NCBI RefSeq assembly: GCF_026151205.1
Contig: NC_087078.1
Coordinates: 19,075,765-19,135,764 of the forward strand
DNA length: 60,000 nucleotides
Source of the DNA: Bolinopsis microptera
Lineage: Eukaryota > Ctenophora > Tentaculata > Lobata > Bolinopsidae
Direction: 5' to 3'
The position numbers were made by a program, and so were the translations under genes. Positions 42,710 to 54,323 of the stretch are shown piece after piece; position 1 is the stretch's first letter; each line of letters opens with the position of its first letter. The notes under the pieces were generated by a model. That model did no database searches, was not told the origin of the DNA, and saw only the letters and a program-made list of their open reading frames with translations.

Positions 42710-44305
42710 CTGGAGTTAAAAACATAACGTTAAGACAAATCGAAATACAACCCTCCTGAGTCCTGACGGCTATGTCACAAACAAATCAGGAATGTCAATC
42801 CGTTTAATCAATACATGCTAAGCAACTCTAGATAGCGCAAGTGAGCCTTGAAATACTACGATTTCCAAGCTGATAGTATACGATATCCAAGTGTGCTGCT
42901 TGATAAAGCACTAATTGCACTGCGCATATTATCTAGAAGTATAATAATATGTTATGCTTCATACGATATTAAATAGTGTAAACAAAGACAGACTCTGATG
43001 CTGTTTTAAAAGTCATTCAAACGTCGGTTGTACTTCAGTAGACAATCTGTCCTGTGAACCAAAGCTAAATTTAAATATCTGCAGGTTTTTGTGAGATTGT
43101 GGTATCGCAAATAACTCGTTATGACATCAACCAAAATCAGATTCATCAATAATCACCAATCAACATGTTAACATTTTTCGAAAAAGTTAATGCATTACCA
43201 ATTATGTACTATTGCAATCACATAGAGGTTAATCCAGTGGCAAAACATTGGTAAAACAGTAGGTAGCTCATGAAACTTTCTCGTTGTTATGCAGCCCAGA
43301 TGGCGTACTTTTAGACTTATCAATGCCTTTTCAAATCGATAGGAGGAGAGGGGCTAACTTTTTGCATTTTTGGCCCTTTTGCTGAGTTTGAAATAATTGT
43401 TTGTCGTGCTTTCTTTTGGTATTAATTAGAATTGTGGCTATCCTGCAAAAGTTTGACATAATATTGCAATGGATTGGTATTAATCTAACTCGAAGTCGAA
43501 TAATATTGAGCGCTTCTAATTTCGAAGCAGTATCTTCTTAGGTCCTCTCAAATAGGTGAAGAGAAAATCATTTTCTTAAATAATCAAAGTAGTGGTCCAA
43601 ACTCCAGAGCAAAGATCCTAAATTTAAATAAAAGCAAAAGTGGAATGTAAACTAATATCTTCAAGGAAAGCACGAATTATCAAAGGTATTTCGCTTACTG
43701 TCCCCTTTTTTGGGAGTTCAACTCCTGCACAAGCGTACTAAAACTGTAAATAAATCTACTTCAGTTGTGTGAAAGTTAATAACAGTTAGTAACATCAAGC
43801 TTGAGGTACTCAGGTTACTGTGCATCAATTAGTAAAAAGAAGAAGAGTAAAAACGAGTATGAGGTATGAAGTATTGGCAGCACGCAGACAAGATAAGAAG
43901 GCAAAATATGTCTAGGGCAGCGTCTGCCGTGCAAATTCTGCTGTACTAGTGTACTGTGGGAGAGTCTGCCAAATATGCGGTAGAGTCCAGCAAGCAGAAT
44001 TCAGGAATTAAAAAATGTCGTTATTTTTACGTAAAGCAAGTGAAGAATGTACATGATGTTCTTGATGTACTTGATTGTACATGCTGGTGCCGCTTCCGAT
44101 CGAATGGATCTTCGCTTTACATCAGACTACAAGCCTTCAAACAAATTGTCGTATGCAGTTGACCACTAGTAGAAATATCGAGCAAATTTATGTTGAATAA
44201 AACTGAAGGCTCTGGTTCAATCAATGGACAGAAAATAATTTTCTGACATGTTGATCAACCTTTAGATGTTGGTCGCTGTGTCGGCTCCCCACTGGTAAAT
44301 GCAAC
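42710..44305. other. non-coding or unassigned
   Basis: The missing 5' exon(s) of the minus-strand gene may be here, but no segment matched the required phase with good splice sites. Confidence 0.3.
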
Positions 44306-44309
44306 TCAA

Positions 44310-44441
44310 TCTCGAGAACAGATCTCGAGAAGGGATCTCGAGAACAGATCTCGAGAACAGATCTCGAGAACAGATCTCGAGAACAGATCTCGAGAACAGA
44401 TCTCGAGAACAGATCTCGAGAACAGATCTCGAGAAGGGATC
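44310..44441. repeat. 13-bp AGATCTCGAGAAC minisatellite
   Basis: About ten copies of AGATCTCGAGAAC, the first and last copies carrying AGGG in place of ACAG. Each unit holds overlapping palindromes (AGATCT, CTCGAG). Confidence 0.92.
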
Positions 44442-45540
44442 AGTCTTGTAGGTTTATAACCTACCAGGACGCGCGCCGAGTTGGACTCGGAACAGATATT
44501 TTACGAGTATCACCCGTTAAGGATCAGTCACATCGTTAAAACACATCCTTTCCATCGACTAAATGCCAAACCAGAAATATTTTTGCAAACCTAGCTGCAG
44601 CTGACCAATAATTAACAAAGAAGTTTGTGACAAAGCCTTGAGTACACTCAGTAAAAGGTGCCCCCGAACAGAAAGGATAGAGATCATTGGTTGCCGTAAT
44701 GGCGTAATGACGTACCTACTGTACGCGCAATGTCAAATGTGGAGGATTGTGGTTAGCATTGTGGTTGGCACCATATGTCCCATATTCGATACTTAGCCGG
44801 CAATTACTAGTGAATTATGAGTGATTGATTGGCCGAATTTGCAAAGTTAGCTTACTGTGAAAGTTTGGTTATACAATAGAATCACGTAGGGTCACCTAGA
44901 CTAATTTTATCCAAGCCGGAACTCCTCAGACTTACAATACTAATTGCAGATTCTTCACATTTGAACTTGAAGCTAGTTCGATCCGTTTCATAATAAAACC
45001 TCTCTTACTGCTTCACTTATAGAGTGTATAAACTGTCACTAAATTCAGAGTGCGTTAAAAGAACTTTTATTTTGGAAATTGTAAATTCAGCTCTGTGGAA
45101 ATTAAAAACACCTCCCCAATCCCAGGTCTCCTCTACAAGCTTTCGTCACAGGTTCAATTGAGATGTTTATTCTTTTCATGCTTTTGTGGCCCTGATCCCT
45201 GTAGCTCTTTGCCATCACTTCACCGTTAATTTTAACTGTGCGTCAATTCTAGGTAACCGTTTAATGTTTGTCAACTGTGCGTCAACCATATTTTAAGTGT
45301 CCATGATCGACATTTCAAGTTACCGACTACAAACTACAACGTCAATCATTGCATCATCATTTAACATCAGGATTTCTAGGTCGAAATTGTTCAATCTGAT
45401 ATTTAAAACATTTTCCTGGATATGAGCACTCTATTAAATGATCTGATCAGTGCTCACATAATTGTGATATGGTTAATATATTTGGATACTAATTGTGGGA
45501 CGTGTGTGGTCGTTCTTACACGTGTCAGTGACTCTGGGTT
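44442..45540. other. non-coding stretch
   Basis: I see no gene or notable repeat. Confidence 0.35.
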
Positions 45541-45547
45541 TTGATTG

Positions 45548-45763
45548 GTTAATACTAGAAGCTGATTGGATGTTAACTTTAATACTAGAAGCTGATTGGT
45601 TGTTAACTTTAATACTAGAAGCTGATTGGATGTTAACTTTGATACTAGAAGCTGATTGGTTGTTAACTTTAATACTAGAAGCTGATTGGTTGTTAACTTT
45701 AATACTAGAAGCTGATTGGTTGTTAACTTTAATACTAGAAGCTGATTGGTTGTTAACTTTAAT
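45548..45763. repeat. 30-bp minisatellite, seven copies
   Basis: Seven copies of a 30-bp unit with AATACTAGAAGCTGATTGG and TGTTAACTTT. Each carries an inverted CCAAT core (ATTGG) and the palindrome GTTAAC. The only variation is TGGT/TGGA and AATACT/GATACT. Confidence 0.92.
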
Positions 45764-45769
45764 ATGGTT

Positions 45770-46915
45770 CATCTCCACACGAGTACCTGCTATCCAATTC
45801 CAGATCTATGTTATCGAAATATTTGTGATAGTTATTAATAGTTCTTGTTGATAGTTATGTCTACGCGCATCTATGTAGCTTCACAAATCTTTCTGAATTG
45901 TGGTTTTGAAAACAGCTGATTTGTTGATTGAAAGTGGAAATTTCCGCTTAACTGAAACTCTGAAGCCACTTATATAAGGTGAACAAAATATTTTTCAATT
46001 GCACTGTCTTATATTTTGTGAATATTACCGGCAGGTCTAATTCAACCTATACAATTACAAATGATATAGGTTATTATGATGACACCAGCGCTACAAAGTC
46101 ATGATCTAAATTTTAATTAGATTTTGGATGCATTAGTTTGTTTATTTTAATGGTTTTTAAGCACAAGTTTTTCAGATGAAGGCAGCCTGTAATAAATGTG
46201 GTTCGGTTAAAAATAATCATTGCATCATATTCATAACTTAAAGTTCAAAGATAATTTGTAAACCATCTCATTTTCTGATTGGTAGATTATTGGATTGAAA
46301 TTTATCGGTAGAGCTGTTAGGTATATGATGATCCAGTTAGTTATTGGATTGTTCCAGAAAGTTCTAGAATAATCCTGAAATAATGCAATACAACCTAAAT
46401 TTTGTTAGAGGTTTGAACACGTGCTTGATTCCCGGCTTGTAGTATAGAATATAGATATCTTATTATTATATTGTATTATATTTTATAATAGGCACAAGTA
46501 CGTATAAAGACAGCTTTTGATATAACTTGTTTTTTCTTGATTTTCGTCTTCTTAAGAGCGTTTTATATTTTTATAATGTTTAAGTGCTTATTGATATTCT
46601 ATTCCAATGCTATGGACATCACCACTTAGATGCTTAATGCTTATTAAATATAAATATTGTACGTGCGTCAATGTTATGCATAATTTGCTTAAATTATCAT
46701 AACTTAAAGATAATCTTTAAATAGACACATGTCCCATACGGCATACGAAGCAACTACATAATATTATTATTATCGTACAGCTGTCCGATGATGAATCTCA
46801 ACATGCTAGCTGTCATAGTGTCATAGTGTCATAACCATTAGTCCAACCAACTCCATGGTCAAAGGAATCTCGAATAAAAGAACCTGGATTTTATAAAAGT
46901 GCTAAGGTCAACCGC
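45770..46915. other. non-coding stretch
   Basis: Very AT-rich, with no supported gene. Confidence 0.35.
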
Positions 46916-46920
46916 AAATA

Positions 46921-47611
46921 GGCCTCTGCCTCTGCCTCTGCCTCTGCCTCTGCCTCTGCCTCTGCCTCTGCCTCTGCCTCTGCCTCTGCCTCTGCCTCTG
47001 CCTCTGCCTCTGCCTCTGCCTCTGCCTCTGCCTCTGCCTCTGCCTCTGCCTCTGCCTCTGCCTCTGCCTCTGCCTCTGCCTCTGCCTCTGCCTCTGCCTC
47101 TGCCTCTGCCTCTGCCTCTGCCTCTGCCTCTGCCTCTGCCTCTGCCTCTGCCTCTGCCTCTGCCTCTGCCTCTGCCTCTGCCTCTGCCTCTGCCTCTGCC
47201 TCTGCCTCTGCCTCTGCCTCTGCCTCTGCCTCTGCCTCTGCCTCTGCCTCTGCCTCTGCCTCTGCCTCTGCCTCTGCCTCTGCCTCTGCCTCTGCCTCTG
47301 CCTCTGCCTCTGCCTCTGCCTCTGCCTCTGCCTCTGCCTCTGCCTCTGCCTCTGCCTCTGCCTCTGCCTCTGCCTCTGCCTCTGCCTCTGCCTCTGCCTC
47401 TGCCTCTGCCTCTGCCTCTGCCTCTGCCTCTGCCTCTGCCTCTGCCTCTGCCTCTGCCTCTGCCTCTGCCTCTGCCTCTGCCTCTGCCTCTGCCTCTGCC
47501 TCTGCCTCTGCCTCTGCCTCTGCCTCTGCCTCTGCCTCTGCCTCTGCCTCTGCCTCTACCTCTACCTCTACCTCTACCTCTGCCTCTACCTTTGCCTTTG
47601 CCTTTGCCTAG
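46921..47611. repeat. (TGCCTC)n hexanucleotide array, about 115 units
   Basis: A perfect GCCTCT repeat for about 630 bp, then a degenerate tail with TACCTC and TTTGCC variants at 47554-47609. Variants occur only at this end, so the array has a pure core and a decayed right edge. All frames are open on both strands purely because of the repeat. Confidence 0.97.
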
Positions 47612-47712
47612 TGCATATGCGGCCATGACCTCGCCACTTGTACATAGTCTGAACGTCACCGCGGTAATATCTGCATCAGATAAAATGTGAGGCTTTACAG
47701 ATTAAAATGTAC

Positions 47713-47765
47713 ATGACCCTGGTCATTAGGAAAATTTAGGGGTGTTTCTAATGACCAGGGTCACA
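47713..47765. repeat. Hairpin with TGACCCTGGTCATTAG arms
   Basis: TGACCCTGGTCATTAG at 47714-47729 is inverted perfectly at 47749-47764. An extra AAA/TTT extension follows one bulged base, and the loop is about 13 bases. Confidence 0.9.
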
Positions 47766-48098
47766 TACACACTACACAGTACACAGCCCCCTTTTAAAAT
47801 CAAAGTGTGTCGATCGACAACTGACCAACACGTACTTATAATCACTACTAGAAGTGACGCGGCCGGAAAGCAACTTATTCAAAGTCTTCAGCGTACAAAA
47901 ATCAAATGTAAAGCACGAGAAGCTGAACACACAGCTCCGCTCTAAACCGAGGGATAGCAAATGACTAGCATTGTAAGATATATTGGTGTACGTTAAAATA
48001 ACCCCATGTGTGGTAGCCAGGTAAGGTGTTCAGGCTGATTACTATCAATAAGCACTGACCATGTCACTCGTAGCTCCAGGAATACCATCGCCGATAAA

Positions 48099-48428
48099 AT
48101 GGCTGCAGTTTTAGAACACCTTGCTTGTGGCGCTCCTTCACATTTAATCGCTCATTTTCTGAATTTTTCATCTCTCGTGAGAGCAGAATTCTCATCGTAC
48201 ATATTACATGATGCTAGGATGGTGATGAAATACAGCTCTCACAGTCTGGAAGCTGTATTTAGAGCTCATTTAATTCTGTGCTATGTAAAAGTACGCGTGG
48301 TTAATCTTCTTTTCGTCCAATCAGGGATGAGGTGTCGCGTTATCTTTTCAGCTGTACTGTTGCAAGCAACCGCAGGAAACATTTTAAAATTTGAATATTG
48401 TTTGGGACTAAAAGTTAAATTAAGCTAA
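48099..48428 (+). CDS. Possible 109-residue open frame
   Basis: ATG in good context (GATAAAATGG) opens 109 codons (MAAVLEHLACGAPSHLIAHF...). Mixed hydrophobic composition; no signal peptide or family recognised. It may be a first exon: TGTAAAAG|TACGCG at 48289 is not a donor, and no better one is clear. Confidence 0.25.
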   Translation: MAAVLEHLACGAPSHLIAHFLNFSSLVRAEFSSYILHDARMVMKYSSHSLEAVFRAHLILCYVKVRVVNLLFVQSGMRCRVIFSAVLLQATAGNILKFEYCLGLKVKLS

Positions 48429-48429
48429 A

Positions 48430-49165
48430 GTAAGTCAAAACAGATGCCTGAATTTAACATTTTAGGATTAAACATATTCAGAATTTTAAAATTTCAGGAT
48501 TAAGCGAATCGACCGCTTGTAAGGTCAAGGATTATACTTAAAATGCAAGATAGCGTTTGTAAGCTCTAACTAATTGAGCATAGATTTATGTTTACTCGCC
48601 TGAATCCGTTAAACATTTTAATAATAATAATCACTATCAACAGCCACGGTCTCGATATGTTATATTTGAATGTTAAACGAGACTATTTTTATAGGCTTGA
48701 AAATAAGAATCGATCAAGCGTTATACGACGTAACGTTCAATAATTTGCCACGTGATAGCATTCGTTGGTGGTCATTTTGTTCCAATTTTACAAAAAATCC
48801 GTCCTTTACATTAAAAATTGCTCGTTCAACACGAGAAGTTTTGGTATGATCTAACTGTGAAGTGTTCAATACACGCCGCGCTGGGTTCACGAATAAATTC
48901 GCTGCTGAAAAAGAGAAATTTGGTATGTAGCTGAGTTGAAAAAATATTTCTCCCTAAAAGGACAAATTTCACACAGATTCAAAAGATATACCCCTGTTTA
49001 TTCTCCAAACCTATGATAGATATGATCTAATGCCCCAGTAGCTTGAGTAATGATATAATGGCAGTGCAAGGGGAGATTAACTTGCCTAGATACTGTGTTA
49101 TAATCACCATAAAGCCTCGTGACCTACACGTTAGACCTCCAGATAAGCTCTGCATGGTTGATCAC
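48430..49165. other. non-coding stretch
   Basis: I see no gene or repeat. Confidence 0.35.
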
Positions 49166-49169
49166 GTCA

Positions 49170-49323
<154 letters not shown>

Positions 49324-50725
49324 GGCCATACTGCTCAGCTTAATGAATTACATGAGAGTTATTCACCTTCTAATATATAGCATATGGGGAGTTATTTTGT
49401 GTACCGTGGTATTGATATTTGGTTTATTGCATTCGCATAGTATGGTTTTTCTTGCTCTGCTGTCATTCAAGCATTCTTCTGGATTCTTGAGTTTGTTTGC
49501 CGCAGATAAAATGTATGTGTCTTTATCGGTCGATTGAAAGGTTGGTTTAAATTTTAAAATTCAGTTGACAGATGATTAAACAATTCCATATTTGAACAAG
49601 TCGTGGATTGTCTCTTACACTAACATAATTATTTGAAAAGTAAACTTGCGTCTTACACATGGGTAGGGGAGAAAACCTGGATGATATCGTCCAAATATGG
49701 TATTATATTGTTCGACCGTCTTTTCAACTGTCTTTCTAACGGACCTTTCAATCGACCTATGACGACAAATTACAGTATTTGAGTACTTGGTAAGGTAAAG
49801 AATGGGCTCTCAATCAGTAGCACTGTTACTTCATTACATATAAAGCTCGAGTGTGTATAATAAGCCGTTGATACAGAATGAGTTTATATTATTAATCATT
49901 GACCGTAAGCAATCGTTATCGGTCGGCAATATCGAGACGTTATTGACTATTGACTATATATTATTGATTTCATTCTTAGATTCGACGTGATTCTTGGGGC
50001 GGTCTGTGGTCAATTTTACTTAAAACATAACCTCAATATCACTGGCTGGCTCAATAACTTAAACTCTTAAATCATTGGACAATGAGATATTGAGCTACAT
50101 TCTATTAAAAAAGTTGTGAAAAAGTTTCTGCGACCACTACCGTTGTTAGATCACTGGAAAGACTTATTTTATAGAATTCCAATTATCATAATCTGTGTTA
50201 AACGATGTAAAATATATTTGAGTGCAATCTTCTGCTTGGTAGAATCAAGCATGTTATAAAATTTAGCGCGTACCTCCTCACGGTTTTCATGAAGAAAAAT
50301 TGAAAATCGATTCCCTTAAACAGAAACCATTGTTTAAGCTCCATTTTAATCGTACTCGCGTTCTTCATCTCCGATATATATTATGCTTGTCTCATATATA
50401 TGTTCGGCTATTCAGGGCTTTCTTCATCTAGAAGCTAATTGTGTTAAAACCATGTTGTAGTTGTTGTCAAAGCACCAGCCGTTGTGATTGCCGCGGCGTG
50501 GCGGTCAGGTGGCCACGCAAGGAATTCAACATTGACGTAAAAACTATAGCAGTTATTCAGGCATGCTCATTTTACAGAATTTGTCAAAGGAACAGAGCAT
50601 TTGATTTTAAATCGGAGTGTTAAGCACCATGCTGAAACTTGGCATTTGTTAAGTTGATAAGCTCGCTAGATATAGTGATACTGTTAGGGTATTGTTGCTT
50701 TTACTCGTTACATTTTGTTAATATT
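49324..50725. other. non-coding, 5' flank of the three-exon gene
   Basis: No supported gene. The open frame at 50441-50623 is Cys-rich at its start (MLKPCCSCCQS) but has no further support. Confidence 0.35.
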
Positions 50726-53700
50726 ATGTCAGAAGTGGTGGAGGACTATATGGAGGCCGAAGTACCTGCAGCTACTACAGTAGAACCTGTACCTGCAGCT
50801 ACTACAGTAACACCGGTAAGTTGAAAACACCGCACATATCAATAATATAGTTCACCAGATACTTGTAACGAATAATAAAAGATGTGGTTGCACTGTTGTG
50901 CACTGTGGATTGACTGTTCATGCGAAGTTAAACCGAGGATTTAAAGCTTTTGATCTCTTCTTTTGTACCGAGCCCGACCTTTTGTACATATTTCGATCTT
51001 GAAAATGACTTTGAACGTGAGTTTTAAGTTATAGTTAAACATCGATCCATTCATATGTTAGTGCGTTAGAATTTGGATCAAAAGATCAAAAAAGTTTCAT
51101 TTGTTTAATTCGTATGAAGCAAGTATGCCGAAAACCGACCTCCTTGAAACATCGAAAGTATCTGAAGTCTGAGCTCATAAACAAAGTTGTATTGCGGTTA
51201 GATCCAAGCCATATTTTATATAATAGAACAACTCTTATATTATTACATTCCTTATTTAGTTAGTAGGGAACTTCAGAGTCAAACCAGAAAGCATTCTTTT
51301 CTCTAAAATTTGTCAGTAATGATTAGAATTAAAAGGGTAATTATTCGATGGATAACTAACTCTTAAGGTATTTACTACCCCGCTCATATGCAGCAAAGAT
51401 ATTGTATAAGATAGAACTAAATATAATACGTTATTATTTCAACGGTCTTCTGGTAGAATTCATGGTAGACAAGCCAGGCTATAAATCATTAAAGTATTTT
51501 CCGAGGAATATTGTTGATGGTTGCATGTAATAACAAATGTTTTATAAATGTATAGATACAGTATTTCTAATTCCACCATTTAACAAATACTTCGAGAATA
51601 ATGAAAAAAAAAACATACATGATCTCGGTTATTGAGGGGGAATTGACTGTAACACAATATTTATCGAATTCTTAGATACTTACAGAATTATTAAGCCACA
51701 TATTGGTGTTACAATGTCCTGTAATCATCATAAGCATGATAAAACTCAAATACGTAAAATACATATTTTAGATTTTGCTAGATTGCATTCTTGAGAATGA
51801 AATCTATTTTTACAGATTTGCGGGGGCATCGTCCGCAATTACAACATGCTTGAAACAAGATCCCAAATCGACTGCAAGTGCAATTGTTTTGCTTGTTTTC
51901 GTTTCTGCGAGCCAACTCTCGTTTACTTACTCCTAGAATTCGTTTCTGGTAACACATTTAAGGTCCTCTCTGGCATATAATATCTTTGCTAGATGTTATT
52001 TCTGTGGACCTATTTTATTATTTGTATGAGTATGATTTCTACGATATCACCCCTCAAGTCAAACTATGATCCAAATTGGCCTTATACTAACTACTAGTGT
52101 AACCCGTGCCTACGGCCGGTACTTCACTATTGCAGTTGAAATGCAAAAGTATAAACCCGCCTATTATATTCGCTCAGTCCAAACATACCGCAATTTAATT
52201 CTGAGTGCCCCTCATGTATCTAATAGTAATACTTGATAGTCAATCTTGAAGACCACTGCCAAATTACCTAATTATATCGCAAATCTGTTATTAGGGGAGA
52301 GAGAGCGAGAGTGGGAGAGAGGGAGAGTACACACACACACTTTAGTATCACATTTTGGTCACAAAATGATCAATTAAACCACTTACCGCCAACCGATTTA
52401 AAAAAACCTTAATCATTTGGCTTCGTCAGATTTTTTCGGCACTACACCGAAAAATCCAGTCCCATATCTCTTACTGTTATCTTGATTTAACCATTCGTAA
52501 ATTACAGACAGACAGACAGACACACACATTTATTGAGATTATTAGTATGGATTCTTACTCATTTTATTGCTTAATTTGCCCCAAAAACATTTTCCCTATA
52601 CCTTCCCTGAAGCTGAGATGAATCATTATTCGATATTAAATCCCTTCGATATCGGTCATTGATTAAAAAATCAATGTAAACTATTCGCTAAGTAGAACCC
52701 ATCTGCTGACAAATCTTCCTATTTTGCAATAAACTTTATTATGGTACATAATACTGTTACAGTACATTTACAGTACTGTTACATATTGCTGTATTATCAC
52801 GTCATAACTTATCAAACATACAGGTCTTTCGACTTTCTCAACACAATGCATCACAATTACTCATTCGCAATTTCAATCGGGCACTTTGCCTAAAAGGGTC
52901 ATCGGCTGAGCAACTTACTCGATGTTGGAACTTGACAAACATTACATATGCTTGGGGCCGTGAACCTCTGATGAACGGAAAGCGTGCATAATATAACCGT
53001 GCATAATTTCGAGCGTGTGAATAATAACCGGTAAACTATAAAAATTGCCACACCATAATTGTCGTGAATATTGCATCAGCTGCACATTATTTTATTTCAA
53101 GTAACAATTATTAAGAAATTAAAATATTCTTCAGAAAATTATGCATTGCAAAGTGTCGGACTATGGATAAGACTAGGAGTAGAAGCAATCAACATATAAT
53201 AAAACGAGAAGACAAGTCACTAGCGGACTTAAAGTTTCACGAAATGAATAAATGATCGATTTATTAATTTCGTGAAACTTAAATTTCTTTAGAATTTGAG
53301 TTCTATCTGTATTAATGAATTAAGACTTTAATGTAAGTGCAGATTATTTTCCATATCATGGTTGAGCCCCTGTATCAAAGGGCACTTTGACTTAGTTAAT
53401 TGCGTGAAATGCAAAGTAACAATTTTACATGTGCTATAAGTGAATAAGTCATATTTTTGCCTGGAAGTAACATCGACGCATGAAACAGTCATCTTCATTA
53501 TCACGTCTATCAAACCATTCGCAAAGGATTGAATTCCGGGTGTGCTAAATCACTCTACAAAAATAGTCACGTGACAGTCGACTGTAATCATCATCCATTG
53601 AATTCTGCATCAAGCACCAACACGCCACATGGTGTCCAGTTGAACTTTAAAAACCTTCACATGCCTGAAGTCCACCTTCCTCATTTTCGACTCCTCTGCT

Positions 53701-53765
53701 TCCCCGTTTCCAATACTCTCTTGTCTCCTCCCCCTAGCCGTGGGAGAGACATGAACAAGCCGTGA
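50726..53765 (+). CDS. Possible three-exon gene for a small Cys-rich protein
   Basis: Exons 50726-50815, 51816-51948 and 53578-53765 join in phase (0, then 1) and give 136 residues. Exon 1 is acidic with a duplicated PAATTVEPV/PAATTVTP segment and ends in a consensus donor (CCG|GTAAGT). Exon 2 (TTTTTACAG|ATT...CTG|GTAACA) holds a Cys cluster, CKCNCFACFRFC. Exon 3 (GTGACAG|TC) ends PPPSRGRDMNKP, stop. No signal peptide or family recognised. The single-exon evidence is modest; the phase agreement across three exons is the main support. Introns are about 1.0 and 1.6 kb. Confidence 0.42.
53229..53283. repeat. Hairpin with 22-bp arms and 5-nt loop
   Basis: AAGTTTCACGAAATGAATAA and its neighbours pair with TTATTAATTTCGTGAAACTT, with one unpaired A; the loop is GATCG. 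It lies in the second intron of the three-exon gene. Confidence 0.88.
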
Positions 53766-53769
53766 AGAT

Positions 53770-54323
53770 CTGCTCCTCGCTACCCGCGCACGTGGGGACC
53801 ATGATTATTTTGTTCATTGTTACACAGTCTTTAAAAAGCAATTGTTAACAATTATTAAACTGCGATTCTGAGCACGCGAAATGTTTATTGGCGTGCAGGG
53901 AGCTTTGTTAAACACAGCGTTATAAGTAGACTTCTCATTTGTCAGCGACCATGTTGATTGTTGAGTGGCTCCAACTCGTGACACCCCGCAAACGGCTATT
54001 TCCACCTAACTATCAGTCCAACTTCCAATCCTACTGGTTCTATTTATAGCGTTATAGTCAATAAAAAACAAGGTTTTATCACCTTTAATTTAAGGCGCTT
54101 GATGCAATTTTGTGATTTGTTTATATTGATTTTCGTGCATCAATAAGTTATGAGTCGCTTTTCTTTGCTTAACGATAACATTGATTACTTATGCTGTAAT
54201 CCGTGTGGCGTTTCTAAACAACAGTTATAGCAGAGATCATGTTTAACTTTCGTTTTGAAGTAGGTTGCCGAACGAGATCGTATTAATTACTCGCTTTTAC
54301 GCTTTAAAGTAACACTTTCTGTC
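53770..54323. promoter_or_regulatory. 5' flank of the coiled-coil gene
   Basis: Intergenic, about 560 bp between a stop at 53765 and the ATG at 54324. The promoter should be here. No distinct core element is certain. Confidence 0.3.

Noticed and set aside
43956-44162. Open frame of 68 codons
   Set aside because: Length is within chance, composition is not coding-like, and there are no splice signals.
46859-47690. Poly(Leu-Pro) and poly(Gly-Arg) proteins
   Set aside because: They arise solely from the hexanucleotide repeat, with no supported start, domain or exon.
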